Assembly (NCBI GenBank): GCA_963591575.1
Contig: CAVATL010000002.1
Coordinates: forward strand, 85,692-149,691
DNA: 64,000 nt
Origin: Methanomethylophilus sp963591575
GTDB taxonomy: Archaea; Thermoplasmatota; Thermoplasmata; Methanomassiliicoccales; Methanomethylophilaceae
Reading direction: 5' to 3'
Shown here one piece after another: positions 26,548-33,841 of the stretch (its first letter is position 1; every line of letters starts with the position of its first letter). Both the position numbers and the translations under genes were made by a program. The notes under the pieces were generated by a model that made no database searches, was not told where the DNA came from, and was given only the letters and a program-made list of their open reading frames with translations.

Positions 26548-26817
26548 TCTCCACACTCGCCTGCGCGCAATGCTGAGCTTTGCCGAAATGATCCACTTAC
26601 CGGATTTATTTCAGAAATACCCGTTAAGGTCAAATCAGCATTGCGTGCATTCATTTTTAAGAGCAAAGCGGTCGGAAAACACATTTGTGCTGTTTCGCGA
26701 TATGCAATTGTCACACTTTGTTTAAGAAATGCCAGGCTGTGTCCGGCAAATCGCGCAGATCACAAATTCCCTCCTGGCGCACAATAATTAATTTAAACAG
26801 GACATTTATGACTGAAC
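26548..26817 (+). ncRNA. structured spacer between guaAb and guaAa, possible regulatory RNA
   Basis: This 270-base gap has no plausible gene but much base-pairing potential. A 15-bp stem with one G-U pair joins 26562-26576 (TGCGCGCAATGCTGA) to 26635-26649 (TCAGCATTGCGTGCA). GCTTTGC at 26577-26583 can pair with GCAAAGC at 26663-26669, forming a pseudoknot or an alternative fold. CTGCGCG at 26561-26567 can also pair with CGCGCAG at 26752-26758, competing with the first stem. A TATA-like TTAATTTAAA at 26788-26797 lies about 26 bases before the guaAa ATG, so guaAa may have its own leaderless promoter. The RNA reading is inference; no known class is recognised. Confidence 0.35.
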
Positions 26818-27393
26818 ATGAAAATCTACGTTATCGATAACGGTGGTCAGTGGACGCATCGCGAGTGGCGTGTGCTGAAATACCTGAAAGTCGAAACCAA
26901 GATTGTTCCCAACACCACACCTTTTGAAGAGATCACGGATCTCGACGGTCTCGTCCTTTCCGGTGGCGCACCGAGCATCGCGTGTGAAGGAAACCGTATG
27001 GGCAACAACGGCGAATATCTTGACCGTGCGGAGTACCCCATCCTCGGTATCTGCGCCGGCCATCAGTTCATGTGCCAGCACTTCGGATCTGAACTGGGCC
27101 CTGCAGACATGCCCGAGTTCGGAGAAGTGAAGCTCCACGTCGAAGATCATTCCGATCTCTTCGCGGGAATGCCTGACGATTTCACCGTTTGGGGATCTCA
27201 CAACGACGAGGTCAAATCCGTTCCGAAAGGATTCAAACTCACCGCATCCTCGCCTTCCTGTAAGGTCGAGGCCGTATCCTGTCTCACCCGCCCCCTCTTC
27301 GGAGTACAGTATCACCCTGAAGTGGAAAACAGCGAGTTCGGGCCTGAGCTCTTCCAGAATTTCATTGAAATCATAAAGAGCCAGAAGCAGTAA
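26818..27393 (+). CDS. guaAa: GMP synthase subunit A (glutamine amidotransferase)
   Basis: A 191-aa class I glutamine amidotransferase that supplies ammonia to subunit B. The nucleophile is Cys79 in GICAGHQFM, and the His-Glu pair is in QYHPEVE near the end. Start and length fit the archaeal GuaAa family. The ATGTGCCAG word occurs at 27070 (codons for M-C-Q). It is convergent with the UPF0147 gene. Confidence 0.95.
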   Translation: MKIYVIDNGGQWTHREWRVLKYLKVETKIVPNTTPFEEITDLDGLVLSGGAPSIACEGNRMGNNGEYLDRAEYPILGICAGHQFMCQHFGSELGPADMPEFGEVKLHVEDHSDLFAGMPDDFTVWGSHNDEVKSVPKGFKLTASSPSCKVEAVSCLTRPLFGVQYHPEVENSEFGPELFQNFIEIIKSQKQ

Positions 27394-27415
27394 AACTGTA
27401 ATGTGTTTTAAAAAA

Positions 27416-27442
27416 GGATGGGGCCCCGAGTGGGGCCCATCC
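27416..27442 (-). terminator. hairpin between guaAa and UPF0147 genes
   Basis: GGATGGGGCCCC and GGGGCCCATCC pair in an 11-bp stem (one bulged G) around a GAGT loop. On the minus strand it is followed by TTTTTTAAAA, so it chiefly ends the UPF0147 transcript and may stop both. Confidence 0.75.
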
Positions 27443-27446
27443 GTCA

Positions 27447-27701
27447 TCACTCTTTGCCGACGGTCTCGAGCTGACTGATGATCTGCCAGATAAGGGTCCT
27501 GGCGTGAAGGGGTACATTGGGGTCGTTTGCAAGGTCGTCGAGGATGTTGACGGCGCCTGCGGCACGGACGTCCATAGGTTCTTTGGTGTCGAGAAGTCTT
27601 GCTTTGGCGTCGGTGGCTCCTTTCCTGATGTTCCTGGGGACGGACTGGTCCTCTGCGAGCATGTTCATTGCATCCGATATCTGTTTGATCTTGTCTGCCA
27701 T
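27447..27701 (-). CDS. UPF0147 family protein
   Basis: An 84-aa helical protein matching the archaeal UPF0147 family (KIKQISDAMNMLAEDQSVPRNIRK and DVRAAGAVNILDDLANDPNVPLHARTLIWQIIS). Function is not established. I chose the ATG at 27701 because GGTGA lies 6 bases before it; an ATG at 27719 would overlap the upstream gene. It is co-directional with the 54-aa gene that precedes it. Confidence 0.82.
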   Translation of the reverse strand: MADKIKQISDAMNMLAEDQSVPRNIRKGATDAKARLLDTKEPMDVRAAGAVNILDDLANDPNVPLHARTLIWQIISQLETVGKE

Positions 27702-27715
27702 TTTTTCACCGCCGT

Positions 27716-27880
27716 TCAAGCAATCTCGAATTCTTCCTGAAGATCCATCGTCATCTGCTCGAGGACCTCTTCAAAATTCGAAGATTTGTATTCTCTCATG
27801 CCACCGATATCACTCTGGATCTTGGCGACAAAATTGTTGTTGTCCTTAATAATCTCGATGTTGCACAAAACCTCTTCCAT
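27716..27880 (-). CDS. 54-aa conserved-looking small protein
   Basis: A 54-aa acidic protein with the pattern beta strand, strand, helix (MEEVLCNIEIIKDNNNFVAK, then SSNFEEVLEQMTMDLQEEFE), like many archaeal HicB-like or small regulatory folds; the likeness is weak. GAGGTG lies about 8 bases before the ATG at 27880. It ends 14 bases before the UPF0147 start, so the two form a unit. Confidence 0.6.
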   Translation of the reverse strand: MEEVLCNIEIIKDNNNFVAKIQSDIGGMREYKSSNFEEVLEQMTMDLQEEFEIA

Positions 27881-28214
27881 GTTTAAACACCTCATGAGGG
27901 AATACGAGTCAATCTGCAACCAATATAAAATAGTGACCTATCTGCGCGGGGCGGGCGGTAACGAATCCGATGTCTTTCCGCTGAGCATAGATTTATCATT
28001 GGAAATAATATACAGCGGTTGACGAGAGCAGGTACGGTAACGACCGTTGTCTTGCTGACAAAGCATCAACAATGACAGAATTCGAGGGTCAGAACCGTAT
28101 TGATGAGCGAAAGCTATAAAAGAAACATGCTAAGTTAAGGTCTTGCTCATCTGCTTTATTCATTAATAAATGAAAGGGCGGATTGCAACACCTGAATCAC
28201 AGGAAGGTAAACAG
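27881..28214. promoter_or_regulatory. 334-base divergent promoter region before secE
   Basis: No gene is seen here. A TATA box (TATAAAAG, 28115-28122) faces secE and sits inside a possible stem made by GATGAGC (28102-28108) and GCTCATC (28145-28151). A small hairpin ACGGT-AACG-ACCGT lies near 28033-28046, and TTCATT-AATA-AATGAA near 28158-28173. AGGAAGGT at 28201-28208 is the secE ribosome-binding site. The hairpins may be chance. Confidence 0.45.
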
Positions 28215-28448
28215 ATGGCAGGCGAAAATGTGGAACCCGGCAAAGCTGAACAGATCCAGAGCAGCCTCGACTCCAAGATCAGCGGTCTTGGAAAAGGCAA
28301 GTACGGCAGGATCCTTCAGATGGCCCACACCCCCGACAAAGAGGAATATCTCAAGACCGCGAAGATCTCCGCAATCGGAATCATCATCCTGGGACTTCTG
28401 GGTTTCGCAGTAATGTGGGTTATGACCTACCTTCCCAACTATTTCTGA
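28215..28448 (+). CDS. secE: protein translocase subunit SecE (Sec61 gamma)
   Basis: A 77-aa protein with an amphipathic N-terminal part and a single C-terminal transmembrane helix (about residues 49-72). The sequence GRILQMAHTPDKEEYLKTAKISAIGI fits SecE/Sec61 gamma. The ATG at 28215 has AGGAAGGT six bases upstream, better than the in-frame ATG at 28170. It heads the secE-spt5-L11 unit, a conserved archaeal order. Confidence 0.92.
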   Translation: MAGENVEPGKAEQIQSSLDSKISGLGKGKYGRILQMAHTPDKEEYLKTAKISAIGIIILGLLGFAVMWVMTYLPNYF

Positions 28449-28457
28449 GGCAGAACA

Positions 28458-29321
28458 ATGGCAGAGTTACAGACCAATCCTGAATTTTCCGGGGACAGCG
28501 GAACGAAAGATGTTCACGCCGGCGGTAAAGCCTTCTGGGACTTCCAGGTCGTTCCCGGTGCGGAAGAGGTCGTGTTCAACTTCTCGGTCAACGCATCCGA
28601 TCCCGAGGAAGGTCCCGAGTGGAGGGTCACCCTTTACGATTCTGATGAGAATGAGGTCTGGGACAATTTCAATTCCGGATCCGAGCTCAATATCTCCTTC
28701 CCCAAAGGTGAAGCAAAAGCGTTCCGGATCGAGATCATCTGCCCCCGTGGTGCCAGGTACGACGACTCCGTGGACGTGGACGTCACCGTCCAATCCGATT
28801 TCGGATCTGCGGTCACCTCGTTCGGAGCATGTGCGAAACAGTCCATCCTCACCTTGAAGACCCAGATGGACCACGAGAAAGATGTGGTCATGAGTCTCTA
28901 TGCAAAGGCGGACCAGGGTGAGAAGGATGTTTATGCTGTCCTCAGCCCTGTGAAACTCAGAGGATACGTCTTCGTCGAGGGAATGAACACCGACAGGCTT
29001 CAGGAGAAGGCCCGTGGAATTAAGAAGGCGAAATCGTTCGTCGATGTCAAGGACGGAAGCGCTCCCCGTGATGCGCATATTCCTGCCGAGATTTCGATCG
29101 CTGAGATCAGCTCGTATCTTACGCCCGTCTCGCCGGTCATCGGAATCGAGGACGGAGACACCGTGGAACTCGTCAACGGACCCTTCAAGGGCGAGAGGGC
29201 GAGAGTCCAGAAGATTGATCAAACTAAAGAGGAGATCACGGTCGAACTCATCGACGCAATGGTCCCCATACCCGTTACTGTCAAAGCTGACAGTGTCAGA
29301 GTAATCGAAAAGGAGAATTGA
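28458..29321 (+). CDS. spt5: Spt5 elongation factor with an extra N-terminal domain
   Basis: A 287-aa protein. The last 160 residues are a normal archaeal Spt5: an NGN domain (about 130-220, ILTLKTQMDHEKDVVMSLYAKA...VKLRGYVFVEG) and a KOW domain (about 225-285, GDTVELVNGPFKGERARV). Spt5 with Spt4 clamps RNA polymerase for processive elongation. Residues 1-125 are additional: they look like a beta-sandwich (FWDFQVVPGAEEVVFNFSVN, AKAFRIEIICPRGARYDDSVDVDVTVQSD) and are absent from ordinary archaeal Spt5 of about 150 residues. It lies in the expected secE-spt5-L11 order. Confidence 0.9.
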   Translation: MAELQTNPEFSGDSGTKDVHAGGKAFWDFQVVPGAEEVVFNFSVNASDPEEGPEWRVTLYDSDENEVWDNFNSGSELNISFPKGEAKAFRIEIICPRGARYDDSVDVDVTVQSDFGSAVTSFGACAKQSILTLKTQMDHEKDVVMSLYAKADQGEKDVYAVLSPVKLRGYVFVEGMNTDRLQEKARGIKKAKSFVDVKDGSAPRDAHIPAEISIAEISSYLTPVSPVIGIEDGDTVELVNGPFKGERARVQKIDQTKEEITVELIDAMVPIPVTVKADSVRVIEKEN

Positions 29322-29323
29322 AT

Positions 29324-29797
29324 ATGGTAGACAAAGTAGAGGCAATGGTCGACGGCGGCAAAGCAACAGCGGGACCCCCGCTCGGACCCGCACTCGGTCC
29401 CAAAGGCGTGAACATCGGTCAGGTCATCGCCAAGATCAACGAGAAAACCAAGGCGTTCGACGGAATGAAGGTTCCCGTCACTATCCTTATCAACGATGAC
29501 AAGACCTTCGACATCAAAGTCGGAACTCCCCCCATGTCCGCACTGATCAAGGCTGAGCTTAACATTCCGCTCGGATCCGGCAACCCCAAGACCACCAAGG
29601 TCGGAAACCTTACTATTGAGCAGGCAAAGAAGATCGCAGCACAGAAAGCTGACGACCTCCTCGGTGCAACCGTCAAAGCCCGCGTCATGGAAGTTTCCGG
29701 AAATTGCGTCTCCCTCGGTGTAACTATCGATGGAAAGGATGCAAAGGTCTTCCAGGCCGATGTCAGGGCCGGCGTCTACGACGACCAGCTCCAGTGA
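29324..29797 (+). CDS. rpl11: ribosomal protein L11 (uL11)
   Basis: A 157-aa uL11. The N-terminal GKATAGPPLGPALGPKGVNIGQV motif binds the GTPase-centre rRNA, and the C-terminal domain follows. AGGAG is spaced 8 bases from the ATG at 29324; an in-frame TTG at 29318 is less likely. It ends with a hairpin terminator, so L1 is not on this transcript, unlike in most archaea. Confidence 0.96.
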   Translation: MVDKVEAMVDGGKATAGPPLGPALGPKGVNIGQVIAKINEKTKAFDGMKVPVTILINDDKTFDIKVGTPPMSALIKAELNIPLGSGNPKTTKVGNLTIEQAKKIAAQKADDLLGATVKARVMEVSGNCVSLGVTIDGKDAKVFQADVRAGVYDDQLQ

Positions 29798-29806
29798 AAC
29801 ATTAAC

Positions 29807-29828
29807 AAGGGCTTCGGCCCTTTTCTTT
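29807..29828 (+). terminator. terminator after L11
   Basis: Stem AAGGGC/GCCCTT with a TTCG tetraloop followed by TTCTTT. Confidence 0.75.
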
Positions 29829-29873
29829 ATCTCTTCAACAGATTTAATCCCAGTTGTAGTTTCGTTTCGAATC

Positions 29874-30284
29874 TCAACGGCTCAACTGTTTTTTGTATTC
29901 ACCGAAGGGATCTGTAGTGTATATAGAATCATTTACCGATATTCCTGCATTTCTGTAGGATACCATAATTCTATCAAATGCATCAGTGACCTCTTTTGAA
30001 GGTATTTCAAGTCTGAGCGCAATAGATTCGGGACTCATTCCGTCGAAGTGCATTCCGAGTATGACTGCATCTGTTGTGTCCAGGCTCAAGAGTTCCTGGA
30101 GATAGTCGACCTTTTTGAGATAATCATTGCGCCGATCGTACATCCTGTGAGCGATCTTTTCCATTTCTGCATCTGTGGTGTTATCTAAAAATTCTTTTTG
30201 AGATTTATTCAGCAGATTCAGAACGTCCGGGAGATTGACCGCGGTCACCGGTTTTCCATTTTGTACGAGAAGACCTCCAAACAA
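29874..30284 (-). CDS. uncharacterised protein with a sigma-region-4-like HTH, N-terminus uncertain
   Basis: Up to 136 aa in one frame. The part DAVILGMHFDGMSPESIALRLEIPSKEVTDAFDRIM resembles a sigma-70 region 4 type helix-turn-helix, so it may be a small DNA-binding protein. The frame has only a TTG at 30284 and no ribosome-binding site. One base out of frame, an ATG at 30316 with a good GAGG site gives MSDVEVLLPPDCLEVFSYKM and then a stop; joining the two would make a more natural start. A frameshift (real, or a sequencing error) near 30250-30284 is likely. The gene sits inside what is usually the L11-L1 junction. Confidence 0.5.
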   Translation of the reverse strand: MFGGLLVQNGKPVTAVNLPDVLNLLNKSQKEFLDNTTDAEMEKIAHRMYDRRNDYLKKVDYLQELLSLDTTDAVILGMHFDGMSPESIALRLEIPSKEVTDAFDRIMVSYRNAGISVNDSIYTTDPFGEYKKQLSR

Positions 30285-30317
30285 TCTGGAGGCAGCAGCA
30301 CTTCTACATCTGACATC

Positions 30318-31283
30318 ACGATATCCTCTGTCAGATACAGTGACAAGAAGTTGTATCTGTCGGGCACCTCATCGTTGTCTGTGGTGCATTTTGCGGTTTT
30401 CCAGAACGATGTCAAGTGCAGTACCGAAGGATTTGCACCGGTTTCGGATGGAAACTATTCCACATATATGTTGATCGAAGAGGGACTGTCTGCAGGAATC
30501 TATGCAGTAAAAGTATGGGGTACTGAACCGGATATCGCGACAATGAATTTCAGTGTCGGATCCTCCGATACTGAGAAGTTCGTACCTTCAGGAACCGGAG
30601 ATAATGTCACTGTCGATCCGGCAGAGATCGAAGCTTACATCGACGGGCTATCTCAGAACGATACCCTGGAGATCGACACGTCTGCTTCGTCGCTCACCAT
30701 ATCGAAGTCTGATGTCAGCAAAATCAAAGACAAGAGCGCATCCCTCGAGATCGTTCTTTCGAAGGGTTCGGTTATCCTTGACAAGAATTCCCTTGCAACG
30801 TTGACCGACACCGAAGGTTCGGCTGTCAAACTGCTACTGAATGCTGCAGACACCTCTGCTCTGGACCAAAAGCTGAAGATCCTGCTCGGGGACTCGCCTG
30901 TCTTCGACATAACCCTGAGTGTGGGAAACAACATTGTCTCCTCCCTCAATGGAACGGCTATGGTCACTGTCAGCTATGTCTTGGCCAGTGATAAGGATGT
31001 TTCGAAACTGGCTGTCTGGCACATTGGAACCGATGGCAAGATCGAAGCACTTCCGTGTACTTACAATGGCGACGGTACGGTAACATTCACCACTACACAT
31101 TTCTCCGATTATGCGGTGGTGTATGACCTTGCGGTCCCGAGTCCGGAACGTGATGTGGATCCGACCCCGGTTCCGAGCGACAATGATAACGGAGGAAACA
31201 GCATGATGATCATTGCGATCCTCGTAGTGTTGGCGATTGTCATCGTGGCCGGCCTGGTTGTCGTCAAGAAGAAGAATGCTTGA
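30318..31283 (+). pseudogene. 5'-truncated cell-surface protein with C-terminal membrane anchor
   Basis: The frame reads as the C-terminal 320 residues of a surface protein: a beta-rich region (SSVRYSDKKLYLSGTSS...GIYAVKVWGTEP), a second region with repeated Asp, Ser and Thr (GSVILDKNSLATLTDTEG), a final domain ending FTTTHFSDYAVVYD, a Pro/Asp linker and a transmembrane anchor (MMIIAILVVLAIVIVAGLVV) with a lysine-rich tail. There is no signal peptide, start codon or ribosome-binding site at the left end, which abuts the divergent small gene at about 30316. It looks like the remnant of a longer adhesin-like gene cut by rearrangement. Confidence 0.55.
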
Positions 31284-31321
31284 ATACATCGTGGGCCCTG
31301 ACCCTTTCCTAAACCATTTCC

Positions 31322-31344
31322 GCCCGGGCATTGGCCGCCCGGGC
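31322..31344 (+). terminator. palindromic hairpin after the surface-protein remnant
   Basis: Two copies of the self-complementary GCCCGGGC flank ATTGGCC, forming an 8-bp stem. No clear T-run follows, so the terminator role is tentative. Confidence 0.4.
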
Positions 31345-31422
31345 CCGATTCATTGCCCGACGTTCTCTGTCTGTGGTTTTTATATTCTTTTATACCGCAG
31401 AGTGATTTTGTTTGCTGTTACC

Positions 31423-31502
31423 TTTATATATGGGCCCCACTTACGACACTTTGCTCGTAGGAGGGCTTGATACACCCGCTAGAACTACGAGGAGGAATTG
31501 TA
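31423..31502 (+). promoter_or_regulatory. promoter and candidate L1 autoregulatory leader
   Basis: TTTATATA at 31423-31430 predicts transcription from about 31450. The leader then folds: CTCGTAG (31454-31460) pairs with CTACGAG (31485-31491), and inside it GGG (31463-31465) pairs with CCC (31475-31477), leaving an asymmetric loop with GA on one side and GCTAGAA on the other. GGAGG (31491-31495), the ribosome-binding site, touches the stem. In Methanococcus, L1 represses its own operon by binding an rRNA-like asymmetric-loop hairpin in the leader. The same mechanism here is inference. Confidence 0.5.
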
Positions 31503-32141
31503 TTGGCAGATAAACCAACCGTAATAGTTGTGCAGAAGGCACTTGAGAGTGCGAAGAAGCGCAAATTTGTTGAGACGGTTGAGTTGGCCATCAATCTCAA
31601 AGATGTTGACCTTTCTCTTCCTAAGAACCGTATTCAGGAGGATATCGTCCTCCCTAAGGGACGCGGAAAAGACGTCAAGATCGCTGTGATTGGTGGTGGC
31701 GAACTAGCCTTGAAAGCCAAAGACGTTGCCGACCTTGTGATCACTCCCGAAGAACTCGGAACTCTCGCAGGGAACAAGAAACAGGCAAAGAAGATCGCAA
31801 ACGAGATCGACTACTTTATCGCAGAAGCACCTCTCATGGCGCAGGTCGGTAAAAGGCTCGGTACCGTTCTCGGTCCTCGCGGAAAAATGCCTAAGCCCAT
31901 CGCGCCCGGTGCAGACCCCGCGCCTCTTATCGCAAACTTCCGCAAGTCTGTTACTGTCAGGACGAAAGACAAGACGACCTTCCATGTACCCATCGGAACT
32001 GTCAACATGTCTGCTGAGGACATCGCTGAAAACGCGGACCTCATCATGAAGCGTGTTGAAGGACACCTTGAAAAGGGATCCCACAACCTCGCTTCCGCAT
32101 ACATCAAGACCACCATGGGTCCCTCGGAGAGGTTGCTCTGA
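31503..32141 (+). CDS. rpl1: ribosomal protein L1 (uL1)
   Basis: A 212-aa uL1 of the mobile L1 stalk. It shows VIVVQKALESAKKRKFVETVELAINL at the start and the conserved GTVLGPRGKMPKPI motif. It uses a TTG start at 31503, seven bases after GGAGG; this gives the usual family length. It begins the L1-P0-P1 operon from its own promoter and has a foldable leader. Confidence 0.95.
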   Translation: MADKPTVIVVQKALESAKKRKFVETVELAINLKDVDLSLPKNRIQEDIVLPKGRGKDVKIAVIGGGELALKAKDVADLVITPEELGTLAGNKKQAKKIANEIDYFIAEAPLMAQVGKRLGTVLGPRGKMPKPIAPGADPAPLIANFRKSVTVRTKDKTTFHVPIGTVNMSAEDIAENADLIMKRVEGHLEKGSHNLASAYIKTTMGPSERLL

Positions 32142-32153
32142 GGAGGTCTAAGG

Positions 32154-33152
32154 ATGGCACACGTTGCAAGTTGGAAGAAGGAACTCGTCGGTGAGATCGT
32201 CGAGGATATCAAGAATGCACCTGTTGTTGCAGTCGTCAGCATGAACGGTATCCCCGGACAGCAGATTCAAGCGATGAGGGCTGGAATGCGTGCCCACGCA
32301 AAGATCAAGATGACTAAGAACAACCTTATCCGTCTTGCTCTTGACGAGGCCGCTCAGTACAAGCCCGGAATCGATGCTCTTGCAGATCACGTCGAAGGAC
32401 AGTGCGCTATTGTCACCACGGACATGAACGCCTTCAAGCTCTTTAACAAGCTGAAAGCGACCATGTCTCCCGCACCCGCAAGGGCAGGCGACAAAGCACC
32501 GTTCGACATCGTAGTCCCTGCCGGACCTACTCCGTTCGGACCTGGACCTATCATCGGTGAACTTCAGAAACTCGGGCTTCCCGCTCAGATCATGAACGGG
32601 AAAATAACCATCAAGAAAGATACCACTGTTGCTAAAGCGGGAGAGGAAATCAAAGCCGATCTCGCTGCAATGCTTCCCAAGCTGGAAATCCTTCCTATGA
32701 TCGTCGGAATGGACGCGAAAGCGATCTACGGCGACGGAATCGTTTACAGCAGAAGTGTTCTGGATATTCCTGATGATTATTACAGCAATATGTTCGCTAC
32801 GGCCGCCCACGACGCAATTGCACTCGCAGTTGAAGTTGCATACCCTGCAAAAGAGACTGTCCCGCTGCTTATTGCGAAGGCATACAGGAGTGCATATGCG
32901 CTCTCTGTTGAGGCCGCGATACCGACTAATGAGACAATTGGAGCGCTTTTTGCCAAGGCAGACAGTCAGATGCTTGCCATCGCTTCTGCAACCGGATACA
33001 CTAACGACGACATCGCAGCGAGACTTTCCGCAGTGCCCGTCGTTACCGCAGCAGAACCCGCCGCCCCGGCGGAGCAGAAAGCAGACGAAGAAGAATCCGA
33101 AGAAGTCAGCGAAGACGAGGCCGCAGCCGGTCTCAGTGCTCTCTTCGGATGA
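32154..33152 (+). CDS. rplP0: ribosomal protein P0 (uL10)
   Basis: A 332-aa stalk base protein that binds 23S rRNA with L11 and carries P1 dimers. The rRNA-binding N-terminal domain, the central archaeal/eukaryal insertion (residues about 105-180, GPTPFGPGPIIGELQKLGLPA) and the long helical spine are present. It ends in an acidic tail whose last 15 residues, VSEDEAAAGLSALFG, are the same as those of the following P1 protein; this shared tail recruits translation GTPases. Confidence 0.95.
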   Translation: MAHVASWKKELVGEIVEDIKNAPVVAVVSMNGIPGQQIQAMRAGMRAHAKIKMTKNNLIRLALDEAAQYKPGIDALADHVEGQCAIVTTDMNAFKLFNKLKATMSPAPARAGDKAPFDIVVPAGPTPFGPGPIIGELQKLGLPAQIMNGKITIKKDTTVAKAGEEIKADLAAMLPKLEILPMIVGMDAKAIYGDGIVYSRSVLDIPDDYYSNMFATAAHDAIALAVEVAYPAKETVPLLIAKAYRSAYALSVEAAIPTNETIGALFAKADSQMLAIASATGYTNDDIAARLSAVPVVTAAEPAAPAEQKADEEESEEVSEDEAAAGLSALFG

Positions 33153-33169
33153 AAATGGAGATGAATGAA

Positions 33170-33481
33170 ATGCAGTATATTTACAGCGCAATGGTCCTCT
33201 ACTCTGCTGGAAAAGAGATTACCGAAGATGCTATCACGGCTATCCTCACCGCAGCAGGCGTAGAAGTTGACGCCGCTAAAGTCAAAGCACTCGTTGCATC
33301 CCTCGAGGGAGTCGACATCAAAGAAGCTATCGCAAACGCTTCTGTCGCAGCTCCCGCCGCAGCAGCCGCAGCCGCACCCGCAGCCGCAGCTGACGCACCC
33401 GCAGCAGCTCCTGCTGAGGAAGAAGAGGAAGCAGTCAGCGAAGACGAAGCCGCAGCTGGACTCAGCGCACTCTTCGGATGA
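33170..33481 (+). CDS. rpl12: ribosomal protein P1 (L12-type stalk protein)
   Basis: A 103-aa archaeal P1. The N-terminal dimerisation region MQYIYSAMVLYSAGKEITEDAITAIL is followed by an Ala/Pro-rich hinge and an acidic tail ending SEDEAAAGLSALFG, matching P0. I chose the ATG at 33170 because GGAG lies about 9 bases upstream; earlier in-frame ATGs exist at 33155 and 33161. A terminator follows. Confidence 0.94.
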   Translation: MQYIYSAMVLYSAGKEITEDAITAILTAAGVEVDAAKVKALVASLEGVDIKEAIANASVAAPAAAAAAAPAAAADAPAAAPAEEEEEAVSEDEAAAGLSALFG

Positions 33482-33512
33482 GCTTAGACTCTATCGGAAC
33501 TTCAAACGCTTT

Positions 33513-33531
33513 AACCCCCTCGGGGTTTTTT
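33513..33531 (+). terminator. terminator of the L1-P0-P1 operon
   Basis: Stem AACCCC/GGGGTT around CTC, followed by TTTTTCTT. Confidence 0.8.
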
Positions 33532-33550
33532 CTTATTTACCGGTGATATT

Positions 33551-33841
33551 GTGGGCAAAGAGGAACGGATCGTCGTCAGGCTGCCTGCAGACCAGCTGGT
33601 CTTATTGTCGGAACTTGTCCGGAAAGGAAAGTATTCCAGCGAATCCGATGCGGTGAAGGATGCCGTAACCACCTTGTTGAAGGCCAATTTCACCGAAGAT
33701 GAGGCTGAGAAGACGATCTCATCTCGTTCCGCCGAGCAGGATCTGGATCTTGACGATTTCACCTCGAACGAGTCTCCTGCCGATGAGGTACTTTACAATG
33801 TCCTGGTCAAAGGCCTGGAATCCGAGCGGAAGGATCTCTGA
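33551..33841 (+). CDS. ribbon-helix-helix (CopG-like) protein
   Basis: A 96-aa protein. Residues 4-45 (ERIVVRLPADQLVLLSELVRKGKYSSESDAVKDAVTTLL) form a ribbon-helix-helix DNA-binding domain. The second half is acidic and disordered-looking (SAEQDLDLDDFTSNESPADE) with a last short helix. It starts with GTG after GGTGA, and its stop overlaps the ATG of the next gene by one base, so the two are translationally coupled. A DNA-binding adaptor plus a tubulin-like partner resembles a partition or division pair, by analogy only. Confidence 0.75.
   Translation: MGKEERIVVRLPADQLVLLSELVRKGKYSSESDAVKDAVTTLLKANFTEDEAEKTISSRSAEQDLDLDDFTSNESPADEVLYNVLVKGLESERKDL

Noticed and set aside
27881..28214. C/D-box-like sRNA before secE
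   Set aside because: A TTGATGA resembles box C, but no properly spaced box D or guide region follows.
31300..31360. Insertion-sequence end at the GCCCGGGC palindromes
   Set aside because: No transposase, terminal inverted repeats or target duplication are visible; a hairpin terminator is simpler.
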